NCBI GenBank assembly: GCA_045592785.1
Contig: JAZNVL010000053.1
Span: 1 to 27,081 of the forward strand
Origin: RGIG8244 sp045592785
GTDB lineage: Bacteria; Verrucomicrobiota; Lentisphaeria; Victivallales; UBA1829
Reading direction: 5' to 3'
DNA: 27,081 nt
Shown here: positions 1 through 7,206 of the stretch, one piece after another
How the letters are laid out: each line of letters starts with the position of its first letter
How positions within the stretch are numbered: the first letter of the stretch is position 1
Notes under the pieces: generated by a model
Databases searched by the model: none
The model's input: only the letters and a program-made list of their open reading frames with translations
What the model was told of the DNA's origin: nothing
Made by a program: the position numbers and the translations under genes

Positions 1-358
1 TATCTTGATCGCATCCTTGGGCGTTTCCTCTTTTTTGGAGAAAAACTTGATCTTCTCACCCCAAGGGGTTACCCAAAGAACTCCATCTTTATCATAATAG
101 GCTGTACTTTCCAGCTGCGGAGAACACCACGCAAAACCAAATAGTCCACTCTTTTCAACCGATGAATTATAGACCAGCTGCACCGGAAGTTTCAATTCCG
201 GGGAAAAATTCGCCGTATCCAACAGCCGGGAAATCGAATAAGCATTTTCGGTAAGCGAGGCTTTGCCGGCGCTCATCGGTTTGGAAATAAAATTTACGGT
301 ATCTGCGAACAACGAGAAGGAGAGCAAGGCAGAACAAAGTGAGAACCTCTTTGTCATA
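1..358 (-). CDS. RHS-like secreted protein, N-terminal part (runs off left edge)
   Basis: An open frame starts at ATG 358–356 and stays open to base 1, giving 119 residues of a longer protein. The first ~20 residues (MTKRFSLCSALLSFSLFA) look like a signal peptide. Further on come LPVQLVYNSS, FGFAWCSPQLES and a stretch with Tyr-Tyr-Asp-Lys-Asp-Gly and TPWGEKIKFF. This resembles the beginning of RHS/YD-repeat proteins, where a smooth FG-aW-s strand pattern precedes the repeats. The start is supported by AGGAG eight bases upstream and a strong promoter at 399–427. It is the last gene in a minus-strand series that includes an orphan RHS C-terminus (1556–2131). RHS proteins form hollow shells around a C-terminal cargo, often a toxin. 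The repeats and tip lie outside this window, so the role is inferred only from the N-terminus. Confidence 0.6.
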
Positions 359-398
359 ATAAGACTCCTGATATTTTGTTATCGTACGGTCCATGCGT

Positions 399-427
399 AC
401 TATATCATAGAAATATTATTTTGTCAA
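399..427 (-). promoter_or_regulatory. promoter of the left-edge RHS-like gene
   Basis: On the minus strand, TTGACA (427–422) and TATAGT (404–399) are separated by 17 bases, a near-consensus sigma-70-type promoter. It lies about 40 bases upstream of the ATG at 358, with AGGAG just before the start. Confidence 0.75.
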
Positions 428-489
428 GAGCTGTTTTGGATTTTTTTGTAAAAAACATCTTATTCTTTTCAACTTTTACCTTGAAACGC

Positions 490-518
490 AAAAAAAGCGG
501 CAAGATTTCTCCCACCGC
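490..518 (-). terminator. weak terminator-like hairpin
   Basis: On the minus strand, GCGG and CCGC can pair around a 14-base loop and are followed by seven T residues. The stem is only 4 bp, so this is a weak candidate. It sits just after the truncated hydrolase ORF and its alternative-frame tail, which stops at 534. Confidence 0.3.
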
Positions 519-538
519 CAAACGGATACCCCATTATT

Positions 539-814
539 CTATATCAAACATCTTTTTCTGGTCTTCCCATAATATGGGCAATGACTGTTTGAGTTTTTCT
601 GTGCTGATGCTCTTACTGATCTTCCCTGCCAGTTCCTGCCGCCGAAAATCACCAATACCCGATACATCTCCCGTCGGTTCTTGTCATATCCTTTCGGAAC
701 ACGGTACTGAAACACAGCATTCCTATTCTGCGGTGCTTTCGTTTTGACAACGATTGTTTCCGCAGAAAGAAACAGCGGAAATAAGAATATCATAGTTAGC
801 AACAGCCGTATCAT
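539..814 (-). pseudogene. truncated secreted alpha/beta-hydrolase-like gene with foreign, out-of-frame tail
   Basis: The 91-residue frame begins with a clear signal peptide (residues 1–18, ending FPLFLSAE). It continues with NAVFQYRVPKGYDKNRR and YRVLVIFGGRNW, the usual opening beta strands of secreted esterase or peptidase-like alpha/beta hydrolases, which normally run to several hundred residues. After about residue 63 the sequence stops looking protein-like (RSVRASAQKNS...). In the neighbouring frame the same DNA encodes a plausible C-terminal tail (ELAGKISKSIS..., ending MFDIE) with a stop at 536–534. The 5' end of a hydrolase therefore seems joined out of frame to the 3' end of another coding region, near 622–644. 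The join falls where GGCAGG occurs twice, six-base copies separated by AACT. RBS AAGGAT lies 7 bases before the ATG. No nucleophile or catalytic Asp/His is left, so enzymatic activity is not expected. Confidence 0.5.
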
Positions 815-892
815 ATAAATATCCTTTAGCGGACGGAATAATTAAATCATAAAGTATTAATTTATATATCTTTCCATAGAATGACACCATTT

Positions 893-1462
893 TTATTGAT
901 TTTTGTTTAATTGTTTTAATGCATTTTTCAAGTACTGTTTGATATTATGTCTTTTTATCTTAATAATGACTTTCGTTTCATTATATATACTTGAAATTAA
1001 AGCATTTTCGACGGCATACCTAAAATGCGGATCTGAAAGAATATGTTTCTCAAAAAAACTATCTTTATCAATGTTTTCTATTTCTCGTGTAATTGCGCTG
1101 ATTGCAGATTCATGTATTTTGTTATATTCATTTATTTTTCCTAATTGTTTTTTTATTCTCATCAATGCAAGCATCGCATCTATATATGTCGGATTATTTT
1201 TCAGCGATTTCAAATAATTGATTTCCGCATTACTAATGTCATTTTTACGTTCACAGGCCAATCCCTTCAGATAATAAATCAATGATAATTTAATCTTGTT
1301 ATTTGCATATTTTTTTTCTGCAATGTCAATTTGCCTGAACAAGGATTTTTCAGGATTATTTAAATACGGATTACCTTTGTAAAAGCGCAACGCTAACGCT
1401 AAATTATCAACTCCGAAACAAGAGTAACATATAAAACAAAAAAGTAATAATAAAATTTTCAT
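893..1462 (-). CDS. AT-rich secreted TPR-like protein, possible RHS-associated partner
   Basis: This 189-residue protein has a hydrophobic signal segment (MKILLLLFCFICYSCFG) predicted to send it out of the cytoplasm. Residues ~60–115 contain a TPR-like helix pair (YYLKGLACERKND, AEINYLKSLKNNP, YIDAMLALMRIKKQLG), which suggests protein–protein contacts. The C-terminus is very basic and rich in Lys, Asn and Ile. The gene is visibly far more AT-rich than the genes from 2169 onward, a common sign of recent transfer. Its ATG is preceded by a perfect AGGAGG (1472–1477) with 9-base spacing, and it overlaps by ATGA a reading frame that continues the RHS tip (1459–1557). Its position directly after an RHS C-terminus is where RHS immunity or accessory genes usually lie. 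A role as immunity protein or chaperone is inference only; no known family beyond TPR was recognised. Confidence 0.65.
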   Translation of the reverse strand: MKILLLLFCFICYSCFGVDNLALALRFYKGNPYLNNPEKSLFRQIDIAEKKYANNKIKLSLIYYLKGLACERKNDISNAEINYLKSLKNNPTYIDAMLALMRIKKQLGKINEYNKIHESAISAITREIENIDKDSFFEKHILSDPHFRYAVENALISSIYNETKVIIKIKRHNIKQYLKNALKQLNKNQ

Positions 1463-1557
1463 TCCAATAATCCTCCTGAGAATATATAATTGTATGCTTC
1501 GTTGAAAAGATCCTGAGATCTTGATATCATAAGATTAAAAAGATTAGTTATATCATT
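1459..1557 (-). pseudogene. detached RHS tip, +1 frame continuation
   Basis: Directly after the stop codon that ends the RHS core frame (TAA, 1558–1556), the adjacent frame reads on for about 32 residues (NDITNLFNLMISRS, then SQDLFNEAYNYIFSGGLLE). It stops at TGA 1461–1459, in a 4-base ATGA overlap with the TPR gene. Skipping one T of the ATTTAAT at 1561–1555 would restore one continuous protein. This, the matching AT-rich composition and the coupled stop/start suggest this is the original tip of the RHS polypeptide, lost by a one-base insertion. A sequencing error or programmed slippage would give the same picture. Confidence 0.45.
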
Positions 1558-2131
1558 AAATAGATTTAACAACTTCATTATTACAATACGCCAGATTGTT
1601 CCATCCATCGGGATAGCCGAGAGGGTCGGTTGTTTGCCATTTTCCGTAATCAGAACGGTAATTGCGGAAGAGGAAGGCATACCCAAGTTCACCGATGTAG
1701 GGTTTGCCGGTGTACATCGCATTGCTATCGGCACTCTCTCCGAAAGCAGTCATATTAATGGCTTTGCCGCCAATATTCAGTGTGGAACCGAGCATATCGT
1801 TGAACATTACTCCGTCTTTGCTGCTCAAAATCGGGTTGCCGCCGGTGACATAAGGTTCATTGATAAACGATGTTTCACCGCGATGGATCAGGGCAAGACC
1901 ATCCCAGAGAAAATCTTCTGATTTGCCATTGTGGATCGCTTGAGCGATTTGCCCGTCGTTGTGATAATTGAAACTTGCGATAGGCTTCCCGTTTTCAGTT
2001 ACGCTCAAACCTCTCCACACGCCGAGACGTGTGATCTCCACATTGTATCCGAAAAGCATGGGGGAGATCGTTCTACCAGCAGCCGCCGGGTCAAGATACA
2101 GTTTCACATCCGAAAAAGCCGTTTTATTCAT
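1556..2131 (-). CDS. chimeric ORF: arabinofuranosidase-like N-terminus fused to RHS core C-terminus
   Basis: The start is set at ATG 2131 (MNKTAFSDVKL), with AAGGA about 11 bases upstream; the frame is open further 5' but enters nagA. Residues ~1–43 (LYLDPAAAGRTISPMLFGYN, then VEITRLGVWRGLS) look like the beginning of GH51-type alpha-L-arabinofuranosidases, whose N-terminus typically reads ISPxLFGxNxExTR. From residue 44 (VTENGKPIASFNYHNDGQIA) the sequence is RHS core. It includes WDGLALIHRG, FNDMLGSTL, a YRSDYGKWQTTDPLGYPDGW signature equivalent to the classic RHS-associated Y..GRf.s.DPiG motif, and NNLAYCNN. The switch occurs at about 2000–2010 and keeps the frame. The product has no glycosidase catalytic domain and only the last piece of an RHS shell. 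It is probably a recombination product rather than a working enzyme. It follows nagA by 37 bases, so the lost GH51-type gene was likely in an operon with nagA. Confidence 0.6.
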   Translation of the reverse strand: MNKTAFSDVKLYLDPAAAGRTISPMLFGYNVEITRLGVWRGLSVTENGKPIASFNYHNDGQIAQAIHNGKSEDFLWDGLALIHRGETSFINEPYVTGGNPILSSKDGVMFNDMLGSTLNIGGKAINMTAFGESADSNAMYTGKPYIGELGYAFLFRNYRSDYGKWQTTDPLGYPDGWNNLAYCNNEVVKSI

Positions 2132-2168
2132 AACAGATTGATTCCTTTTCATAAAAAAAAGCGAAACG

Positions 2169-3311
2169 TCATCCTTCGTAAATGATCTCACCGGCGAGGA
2201 TCGTTTTCTCCACGGTCTTCCTGTCATTCTTCAAGATCGCGATATCCGCATTCAAACCCTTCTGCAAACGTCCGGTAAAATGATCGATACCGAGATACCG
2301 GGCGGAATTGGATGAAGTCATCCAGACACTTTCCACCGGGGAGAACCCGAACACATTCGTAAGGTTGTCAAATGCCATATTCATCGTCAGACAGGAGCCC
2401 ACGATCCCCTCATTGAACCCGATCAGACGGAAAACGCCATCCTTGCATTGGAAACTGCGGATCCCGTCGTTCATCCTGTAAATGCCGTGAGGATCCCCTG
2501 CCCCGGCAAGGGCATCGGTGATCCCGATGATCCGTTTTGCGCCCGCCATACGATAAACCGCTTTGACCATGAGGGGCGGCACATGCACGCCATCCGGGAT
2601 CATTTCGATAAAAAGCCGGTCATCCAGCAGCACGGCATCCATGGTGCTGGGCTGTGTCACCCCGCCATCTACGATCCTGCCGTCCCAGGTATCACAAATA
2701 TGACAGATGCCGCGTCCGCCGATATCGCCGAAATGCGCTGCCTGTTCCAAGCTCATCCCGGTATGTCCGGCGGAAATGATGACACCCGCCCGGATCGCTT
2801 TTTCTATGATGAGATCCGCGTTTTCCAGTTCAGGGGAGATCGTCATGATTTTCAGTGTACCGTCTGCGGCATCCAGGAATTTTTCGAACTCATCGGGATC
2901 GGGCATACGGATCAGATCCTGATTCATACCGCCTTTGTGAACGGGCTCAATGTACGGTCCTTCCAGATGACTGCCCGCAATGAGAGACGTATTTTTCTCC
3001 GGGGCACGGACAAGTTCCTTCACGCGTTTGAGGAAAGCAATCAACTTTTCGTGGGTGTCCGCAGCCAGAGCAGGACAGAACCGCACCATTCCGGTGGAGG
3101 GAGCCTTTTCCGCCATCACCGCGACTTTTTCTTCACAGGCAGAACCATCAAGCAAGCCATGCAGATGGGTATCGATGAACCCGGGCAGGATCCAGTTTTC
3201 GTCCTGCCGGACCTCATTTTCCAGCACAACATCCGTGATCGTTCCGCCGGAGATCGCGACATATCCGTATCCGGCGGCATCGGGGCAAACGATATTACCA
3301 TAAAATTTCAT
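2169..3311 (-). CDS. nagA: N-acetylglucosamine-6-phosphate deacetylase
   Basis: This 380-residue amidohydrolase removes the acetyl group from N-acetylglucosamine-6-phosphate in the cytoplasm, feeding amino sugars into glycolysis and wall synthesis. Metal and catalytic motifs appear in family order: HLH (His49/His51), HLEGP (Glu117), AGHTG (His183), CHICD (His204), DGVHV (His243) and ITDA (Asp266). The intact HxH suggests a two-metal site, as in Bacillus NagA rather than the E. coli enzyme. The usual THLFNAM around the third metal His is replaced by CHICDTW, so the substrate could be a related N-acyl sugar. The length is normal. AAGGAG lies just before the ATG, and a promoter is at 3340–3367. 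No nagB is nearby. The following gene (1556–2131) is a broken chimera. Confidence 0.85.
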   Translation of the reverse strand: MKFYGNIVCPDAAGYGYVAISGGTITDVVLENEVRQDENWILPGFIDTHLHGLLDGSACEEKVAVMAEKAPSTGMVRFCPALAADTHEKLIAFLKRVKELVRAPEKNTSLIAGSHLEGPYIEPVHKGGMNQDLIRMPDPDEFEKFLDAADGTLKIMTISPELENADLIIEKAIRAGVIISAGHTGMSLEQAAHFGDIGGRGICHICDTWDGRIVDGGVTQPSTMDAVLLDDRLFIEMIPDGVHVPPLMVKAVYRMAGAKRIIGITDALAGAGDPHGIYRMNDGIRSFQCKDGVFRLIGFNEGIVGSCLTMNMAFDNLTNVFGFSPVESVWMTSSNSARYLGIDHFTGRLQKGLNADIAILKNDRKTVEKTILAGEIIYEG

Positions 3312-3339
3312 AAAAAACTCCTTGTCTTTGCTGCGGCTT

Positions 3340-3367
3340 AATGTAGCACGGTTTCCGGCTTTGTCAA
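3340..3367 (-). promoter_or_regulatory. nagA promoter
   Basis: On the minus strand, TTGACA (3367–3362) and TACATT (3345–3340) are separated by 16 bases, 29 bases upstream of the nagA ATG. It is back to back with the divergent GH36 promoter at 3433–3460. Confidence 0.65.
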
Positions 3368-3432
3368 ACGGTGTAATGTTTTATTTTGAAATAACGTACG
3401 CAGGATTTTCCCGAATTATCGGCGTTCCGAAC

Positions 3433-3460
3433 TTGAAAAAACGGAAAGGTGGTGTATATT
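3433..3460 (+). promoter_or_regulatory. promoter of the GH36–GH28–DMT operon
   Basis: TTGAAA (3433–3438) and TATATT (3455–3460) are separated by 16 bases and precede the GH36 start at 3506. The ~195-base gap between nagA and GH36 is a divergent promoter region, and the two units may share regulation. Confidence 0.65.
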
Positions 3461-3505
3461 TATGCCGCAATAAATGGAAACAGCCACACACAACGGAGTT
3501 CAGCA

Positions 3506-5140
3506 ATGAATATTTCAGTTTTTCACAATGGAAATGCACAAGGGGATTTCCCGGTTGACGGGGATTATTTCCGACAGAAGATCGAGATCCCCGCAAAAGA
3601 AGGAAAGATGACGTTCACACTTCAGCTTCCGATCCGGGATATTCAATCCTACTGGACTCCACAGCTCCGCACACCGGGGATCCGGTTGCTTTGGAATATC
3701 ATTGCGGAAAGCGCGGCTCAGAGTTATTATCCCTTTGCCTCCTTTTTCAATCTGGGGCAGACCAACCGGTTCTCCATCGGGACCACGAACCTTGTTGACG
3801 ATACCCGTATCACCGCAAAAATGAATCAGGAATCCTGCATTTATGAAATCACAGTGGATGTGACATTATCCGGTGTCTCGGAGGATTTCGATCTCATCAT
3901 CGACCGTCGCGAGGTCCTCTGGACGGAAGCATTGGCGGACTGGCGTACTGCCGCGGGCGGGGATATGCCGCTGCCGGAATTCCCTGCCGGCGCATGGGAA
4001 CCCGTGTTCTGCACCTGGTACGCCGTTCATGCGGCAATGACACAGGACTGGGTGGAAGCGAACTGCAAAAGTGCCTCCGAACTGGGCTTCAAGACGTTGA
4101 TCATTGATGACGGCTGGTGTTTTGATGAGAAGAAACGGGTCTCGCCGGAAACGTTGACACACTGGTATGAACAGATCGGGGACTGGAAACTCTCCAAAGA
4201 AAAGTTCCCGGACTTCGATGCGCACCGTCAGCGGGTACAGGCGATGGGCATGAAATACATGCTCTGGGTGACACCGTTCCTCATCGGTGCGAAAAGTGAA
4301 CTCTGTCAGGAGATCCGTCATGCCCTCGGGACAACGTATCACGAAGGACGTTATCTGTTTGACAGCAGTCACAAAGATGCGTGCGAAAAAGTCATAGCCA
4401 AGCTCCGTCATGTGATCGAAGACTACAAACTGGACGGCTTGAAAGTGGACTTTCTGGATGAGATCCGCCCCAGTCAGGAAACTCCGCGGGGGATGCACAC
4501 GCTGGATTTCATCCGTGAACTCTCCCGGGAGATCCGCAACGTGAATCCGGAAGCGTTGATCGAATTCCGCCAATCCTATTCCACCATACAGATGATACCC
4601 TACGGAACGCAGTTCCGCGCCGGGGACGTGCCATTCGACTACATCGACAACTTTCAGCGGCTCTGTCAGATCCGCATCAGTATGGGTGACGGGGTACCGG
4701 TCCACGCGGACCCGGCATACTGGCATCCGGCGGAAACGGCGGAAAATGCCGCGCGTCACATGATCGCCTCCCTGGTGGGCGTGCCGATGATCTCCATGGA
4801 ACTGACTGCACTTTCGGAAACGGAAAAGAACATCATCCGTTTCTGGCTGGATTTCTATCAGGCACACCGGAACGCATTAAACCTGGGCAAATGGAATGTC
4901 CGGTATCATCTCAACGCGGTTGCGTATGCACTTTGCAACACCCCGGAAGAAAGCATCCTCATTCTGAATGACAGCGCACGGCTTTCCGAAGCACTGGTAA
5001 AGTGTTCCGGCAGGATTTGGATCTGCAATCTCTCCCCGGATGCACTGTCTCTGGATGGTGCGATCTGTTACACACCCGACGGCAGAGAAAGCAATCCCGG
5101 CATCATTCCGGAAGCCGGACTCGGTGTCATCAACAGGTAA
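3506..5140 (+). CDS. alpha-galactosidase-like glycoside hydrolase, clan GH-D (GH36 type)
   Basis: This is a 544-residue enzyme expected to cleave terminal alpha-galactosides (or alpha-N-acetylgalactosaminides) with retention. The chosen ATG has CGGAG 8 bases upstream; the frame is open 5' to 3449, but that would overlap the -10 box. The N-terminal half of ~150 residues is beta-rich. The TIM barrel begins around FKTLIIDDGW, the clan GH-D motif. The nucleophile candidate is Asp315 in DGLKVDF, and the acid/base candidate is Asp374 in FRAGDVPFDYIDN. There is no signal peptide, so it should act inside the cell on imported oligosaccharides. The next gene (GH28) starts 19 bases after its stop, so the two are co-transcribed. 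Substrate specificity cannot be read from the sequence; pairing with a GH28 suggests pectin side chains. Confidence 0.8.
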   Translation: MNISVFHNGNAQGDFPVDGDYFRQKIEIPAKEGKMTFTLQLPIRDIQSYWTPQLRTPGIRLLWNIIAESAAQSYYPFASFFNLGQTNRFSIGTTNLVDDTRITAKMNQESCIYEITVDVTLSGVSEDFDLIIDRREVLWTEALADWRTAAGGDMPLPEFPAGAWEPVFCTWYAVHAAMTQDWVEANCKSASELGFKTLIIDDGWCFDEKKRVSPETLTHWYEQIGDWKLSKEKFPDFDAHRQRVQAMGMKYMLWVTPFLIGAKSELCQEIRHALGTTYHEGRYLFDSSHKDACEKVIAKLRHVIEDYKLDGLKVDFLDEIRPSQETPRGMHTLDFIRELSREIRNVNPEALIEFRQSYSTIQMIPYGTQFRAGDVPFDYIDNFQRLCQIRISMGDGVPVHADPAYWHPAETAENAARHMIASLVGVPMISMELTALSETEKNIIRFWLDFYQAHRNALNLGKWNVRYHLNAVAYALCNTPEESILILNDSARLSEALVKCSGRIWICNLSPDALSLDGAICYTPDGRESNPGIIPEAGLGVINR

Positions 5141-5159
5141 GCAAAAAGGATTTTACAGT

Positions 5160-6338
5160 ATGGATCATCTCATCACCTGCAACGAAAACAATGCCATCCA
5201 GAATGCGATCGATACGGCAGCCGCCAACGGCGGCGGACGTGTCGTACTCATGCCCGGGACGTATCTCTCCGGCACGATCTATCTGAAAAACAACGTGGAA
5301 CTGCATCTGGAAGCGGGTGCGGTTCTTCTGGGACATCCCACGCCGGAACTTTACGATGATTTCAACGACCTGCCCCACTTTGATTTTGCTCCCGAAAACA
5401 GCCGGAAGTGTCTGATCGCCGCGAAAAACTGCCGGAATATCGCCATCACCGGATACGGCGAGATCAACGGACAGGGTCCTGCGTTTTATGATACCAACGT
5501 ACCGACGGGCAATTTCTTCAACAAACCGCCCCATCCCCGTCCCCGTCTGATCCAGTTATACAACTGTCAGAATGTGTTTATCGAAAATGTTTCCGTGATC
5601 GACTCTCCGGGTTGGAGCGTGCTGCTCACCAAATGCGACAATGTGAAGATCAATGGAGTCACCGTCGCCGGATGCCAGCAGATGATCAATAACGACGGGA
5701 TCGACCTGGACGGATGCAGCCGGGTCCATATCAGCGACTGTACGATCCGGACCGGTGACGACTGCATCGTGGTCCGTGCGCTCCGTCACAACCAAGAGGA
5801 AGCCGCGATCTGCGAACACATCACCGTGACGAACTGTACGCTTGACAGCCACTGTCAGGGGATCCGCATCGGATGTCCCAGTGACGACACGATCCGTCAT
5901 TGTGTATTCAGCAATCTGACGATCTCCGGCCGCTGCAATGGGATCTACTGTGAATCTCCGGTCCGTTATCTTAGCAGCAACTGCACCGGTTATCTCAATG
6001 TGCATGACATTCTTTTCGACAATATCGATATCGACTGCGCCGGGTACCCCATCCGGCTGATCTGCGAAGACGGCATCATTCTCCGCGCTTTCAAACGGTT
6101 CACGTTCAGCAATATCCGGATCCGTTCCGGGTATGCAGTCGAGCTCCGGGGCAATGCAGGGACCCCCATCGAAGACATCGTGCTTGACAACGTGACAGGG
6201 ACTGTGGAAAATGATACGCCGCTTTTCCTGAAATATGTGAAACATCTCAAAATGAACAATGTGGATCTCACAGGCTGTACCGGAGAGATCACGCCGCTGG
6301 TCCGTGGGGAATCAACATCATGGGAAGCGGCAAGATAA
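5160..6338 (+). CDS. glycoside hydrolase family 28 (polygalacturonase-like)
   Basis: This 392-residue parallel beta-helix enzyme of the pectinase family is expected to hydrolyse alpha-linked galacturonic acid or a related uronate. The start ATG 5160 has AAGGAT 9 bases upstream; the frame is open further 5' inside the GH36 gene. It begins with the usual AIQNAIDTAAANGGGRVVLM and PGTYLSGTIYL. GH28 motifs seen are NNDGID (177–182, Asp179) and TGDD (198–201, Asp200/Asp201). The third motif, normally GHG, reads SHCQG (230–234), so Gln233 stands where the conserved His is expected. The beta-helix rungs are recognisable by repeated NV/NI turns. It lacks a signal peptide, unlike secreted polygalacturonases, which points to a cytoplasmic exo-acting enzyme on short oligosaccharides. 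The changed motif may mean a different uronide substrate. Confidence 0.82.
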   Translation: MDHLITCNENNAIQNAIDTAAANGGGRVVLMPGTYLSGTIYLKNNVELHLEAGAVLLGHPTPELYDDFNDLPHFDFAPENSRKCLIAAKNCRNIAITGYGEINGQGPAFYDTNVPTGNFFNKPPHPRPRLIQLYNCQNVFIENVSVIDSPGWSVLLTKCDNVKINGVTVAGCQQMINNDGIDLDGCSRVHISDCTIRTGDDCIVVRALRHNQEEAAICEHITVTNCTLDSHCQGIRIGCPSDDTIRHCVFSNLTISGRCNGIYCESPVRYLSSNCTGYLNVHDILFDNIDIDCAGYPIRLICEDGIILRAFKRFTFSNIRIRSGYAVELRGNAGTPIEDIVLDNVTGTVENDTPLFLKYVKHLKMNNVDLTGCTGEITPLVRGESTSWEAAR

Positions 6339-6339
6339 A

Positions 6340-7206
6340 ATGCAACATATCAATATCATCGCTGTTGTCGCCCTGCTGCTGACAGCAGTCATCTGGGGTC
6401 TTTCCTATTCCGCGCAGGCGGAAGCCATGGAGAATATGCAGCCGCTTATCTTTGTGGCATTGCGTTATCTGCTGGGGACACTGATCCTTCTCCCTGTGAT
6501 TGCATTTCAACGGCATAAATTCGACCGGAAGATCCTGATCGGGGGCGCGGCGTGCGGATTTTTTCTGGCGGGCGGTGAGATCCTGCAGCAGTTCGGACTG
6601 CTCTACACGTCCGCCGGGAAAACGGGTTTTCTGACGGCACTCTATGTCATCATGATCCCCGTGATCGGTGTTTTTGTAAAAAAGAAATCGGACTGGAAGA
6701 TCTGGTGTGCCTCACTCGTCTCGGTCGCCGGAGCGTATCTGCTCTGTTCGGATGGAACGATCCGTGACTTCGGGAATCCGGGAGACGGCTTGATCCTGCT
6801 CTGCGCATTGTTCTTTGCATTCCAATTTATTGCTCTGGCAAAATTTGCGCCGGAAGCCGATGCGTTCCACCTGGCGGCGGTCCAGTTCATCACAGTCGCC
6901 CTCATTTCCGGCATTGCCGCAATCATCGCGGGAGAACAATGCACCTGGCAGAATATCACAGCGACTGCCGGACCGCTGCTTTATTGCGGGCTGATCGCCA
7001 TCGGGATCGCCTGTACGGTCCAGGTGGCGGCACAGAAATATGTGCATCCGGCAACGGCATCGATCATTTTGAGTATGGCATCGGTGTTTGCCGTGATCTG
7101 GGGCTGGATGCTGCTCAATGAAACCTATTCCATCCAGAATCTGGCTGGATGCGCCCTGATCCTGGGGGCAGTGATCCTGGTCCAGCTCCCGTCCCGGCAG
7201 AAATAA
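6340..7206 (+). CDS. DMT-superfamily transporter (EamA family)
   Basis: This 288-residue membrane protein has about ten predicted helices arranged as two EamA repeats. The first begins VVALLLTAVIWGLSYSAQAE and the second begins around GDGLILLCALFFAFQFIALA. It ends with a family-typical helix containing WGWMLLNETYSIQNLAGCAL. EamA proteins carry small metabolites such as amino acids, sugars or nucleotide sugars across the inner membrane, in either direction. Its ATG follows the GH28 stop after a single base and has no strong RBS, so translation is probably coupled to GH28. That coupling suggests it moves a product or substrate of the two glycosidases, but the cargo is not readable. The frame is open upstream within GH28; the chosen start is the first Met after the GH28 stop. 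Confidence 0.8.
   Translation: MQHINIIAVVALLLTAVIWGLSYSAQAEAMENMQPLIFVALRYLLGTLILLPVIAFQRHKFDRKILIGGAACGFFLAGGEILQQFGLLYTSAGKTGFLTALYVIMIPVIGVFVKKKSDWKIWCASLVSVAGAYLLCSDGTIRDFGNPGDGLILLCALFFAFQFIALAKFAPEADAFHLAAVQFITVALISGIAAIIAGEQCTWQNITATAGPLLYCGLIAIGIACTVQVAAQKYVHPATASIILSMASVFAVIWGWMLLNETYSIQNLAGCALILGAVILVQLPSRQK

Noticed and set aside
3866..4867. A 333-codon minus-strand frame within the GH36 gene
   Set aside because: It is antisense to a gene with catalytic motifs and has no RBS or family match.
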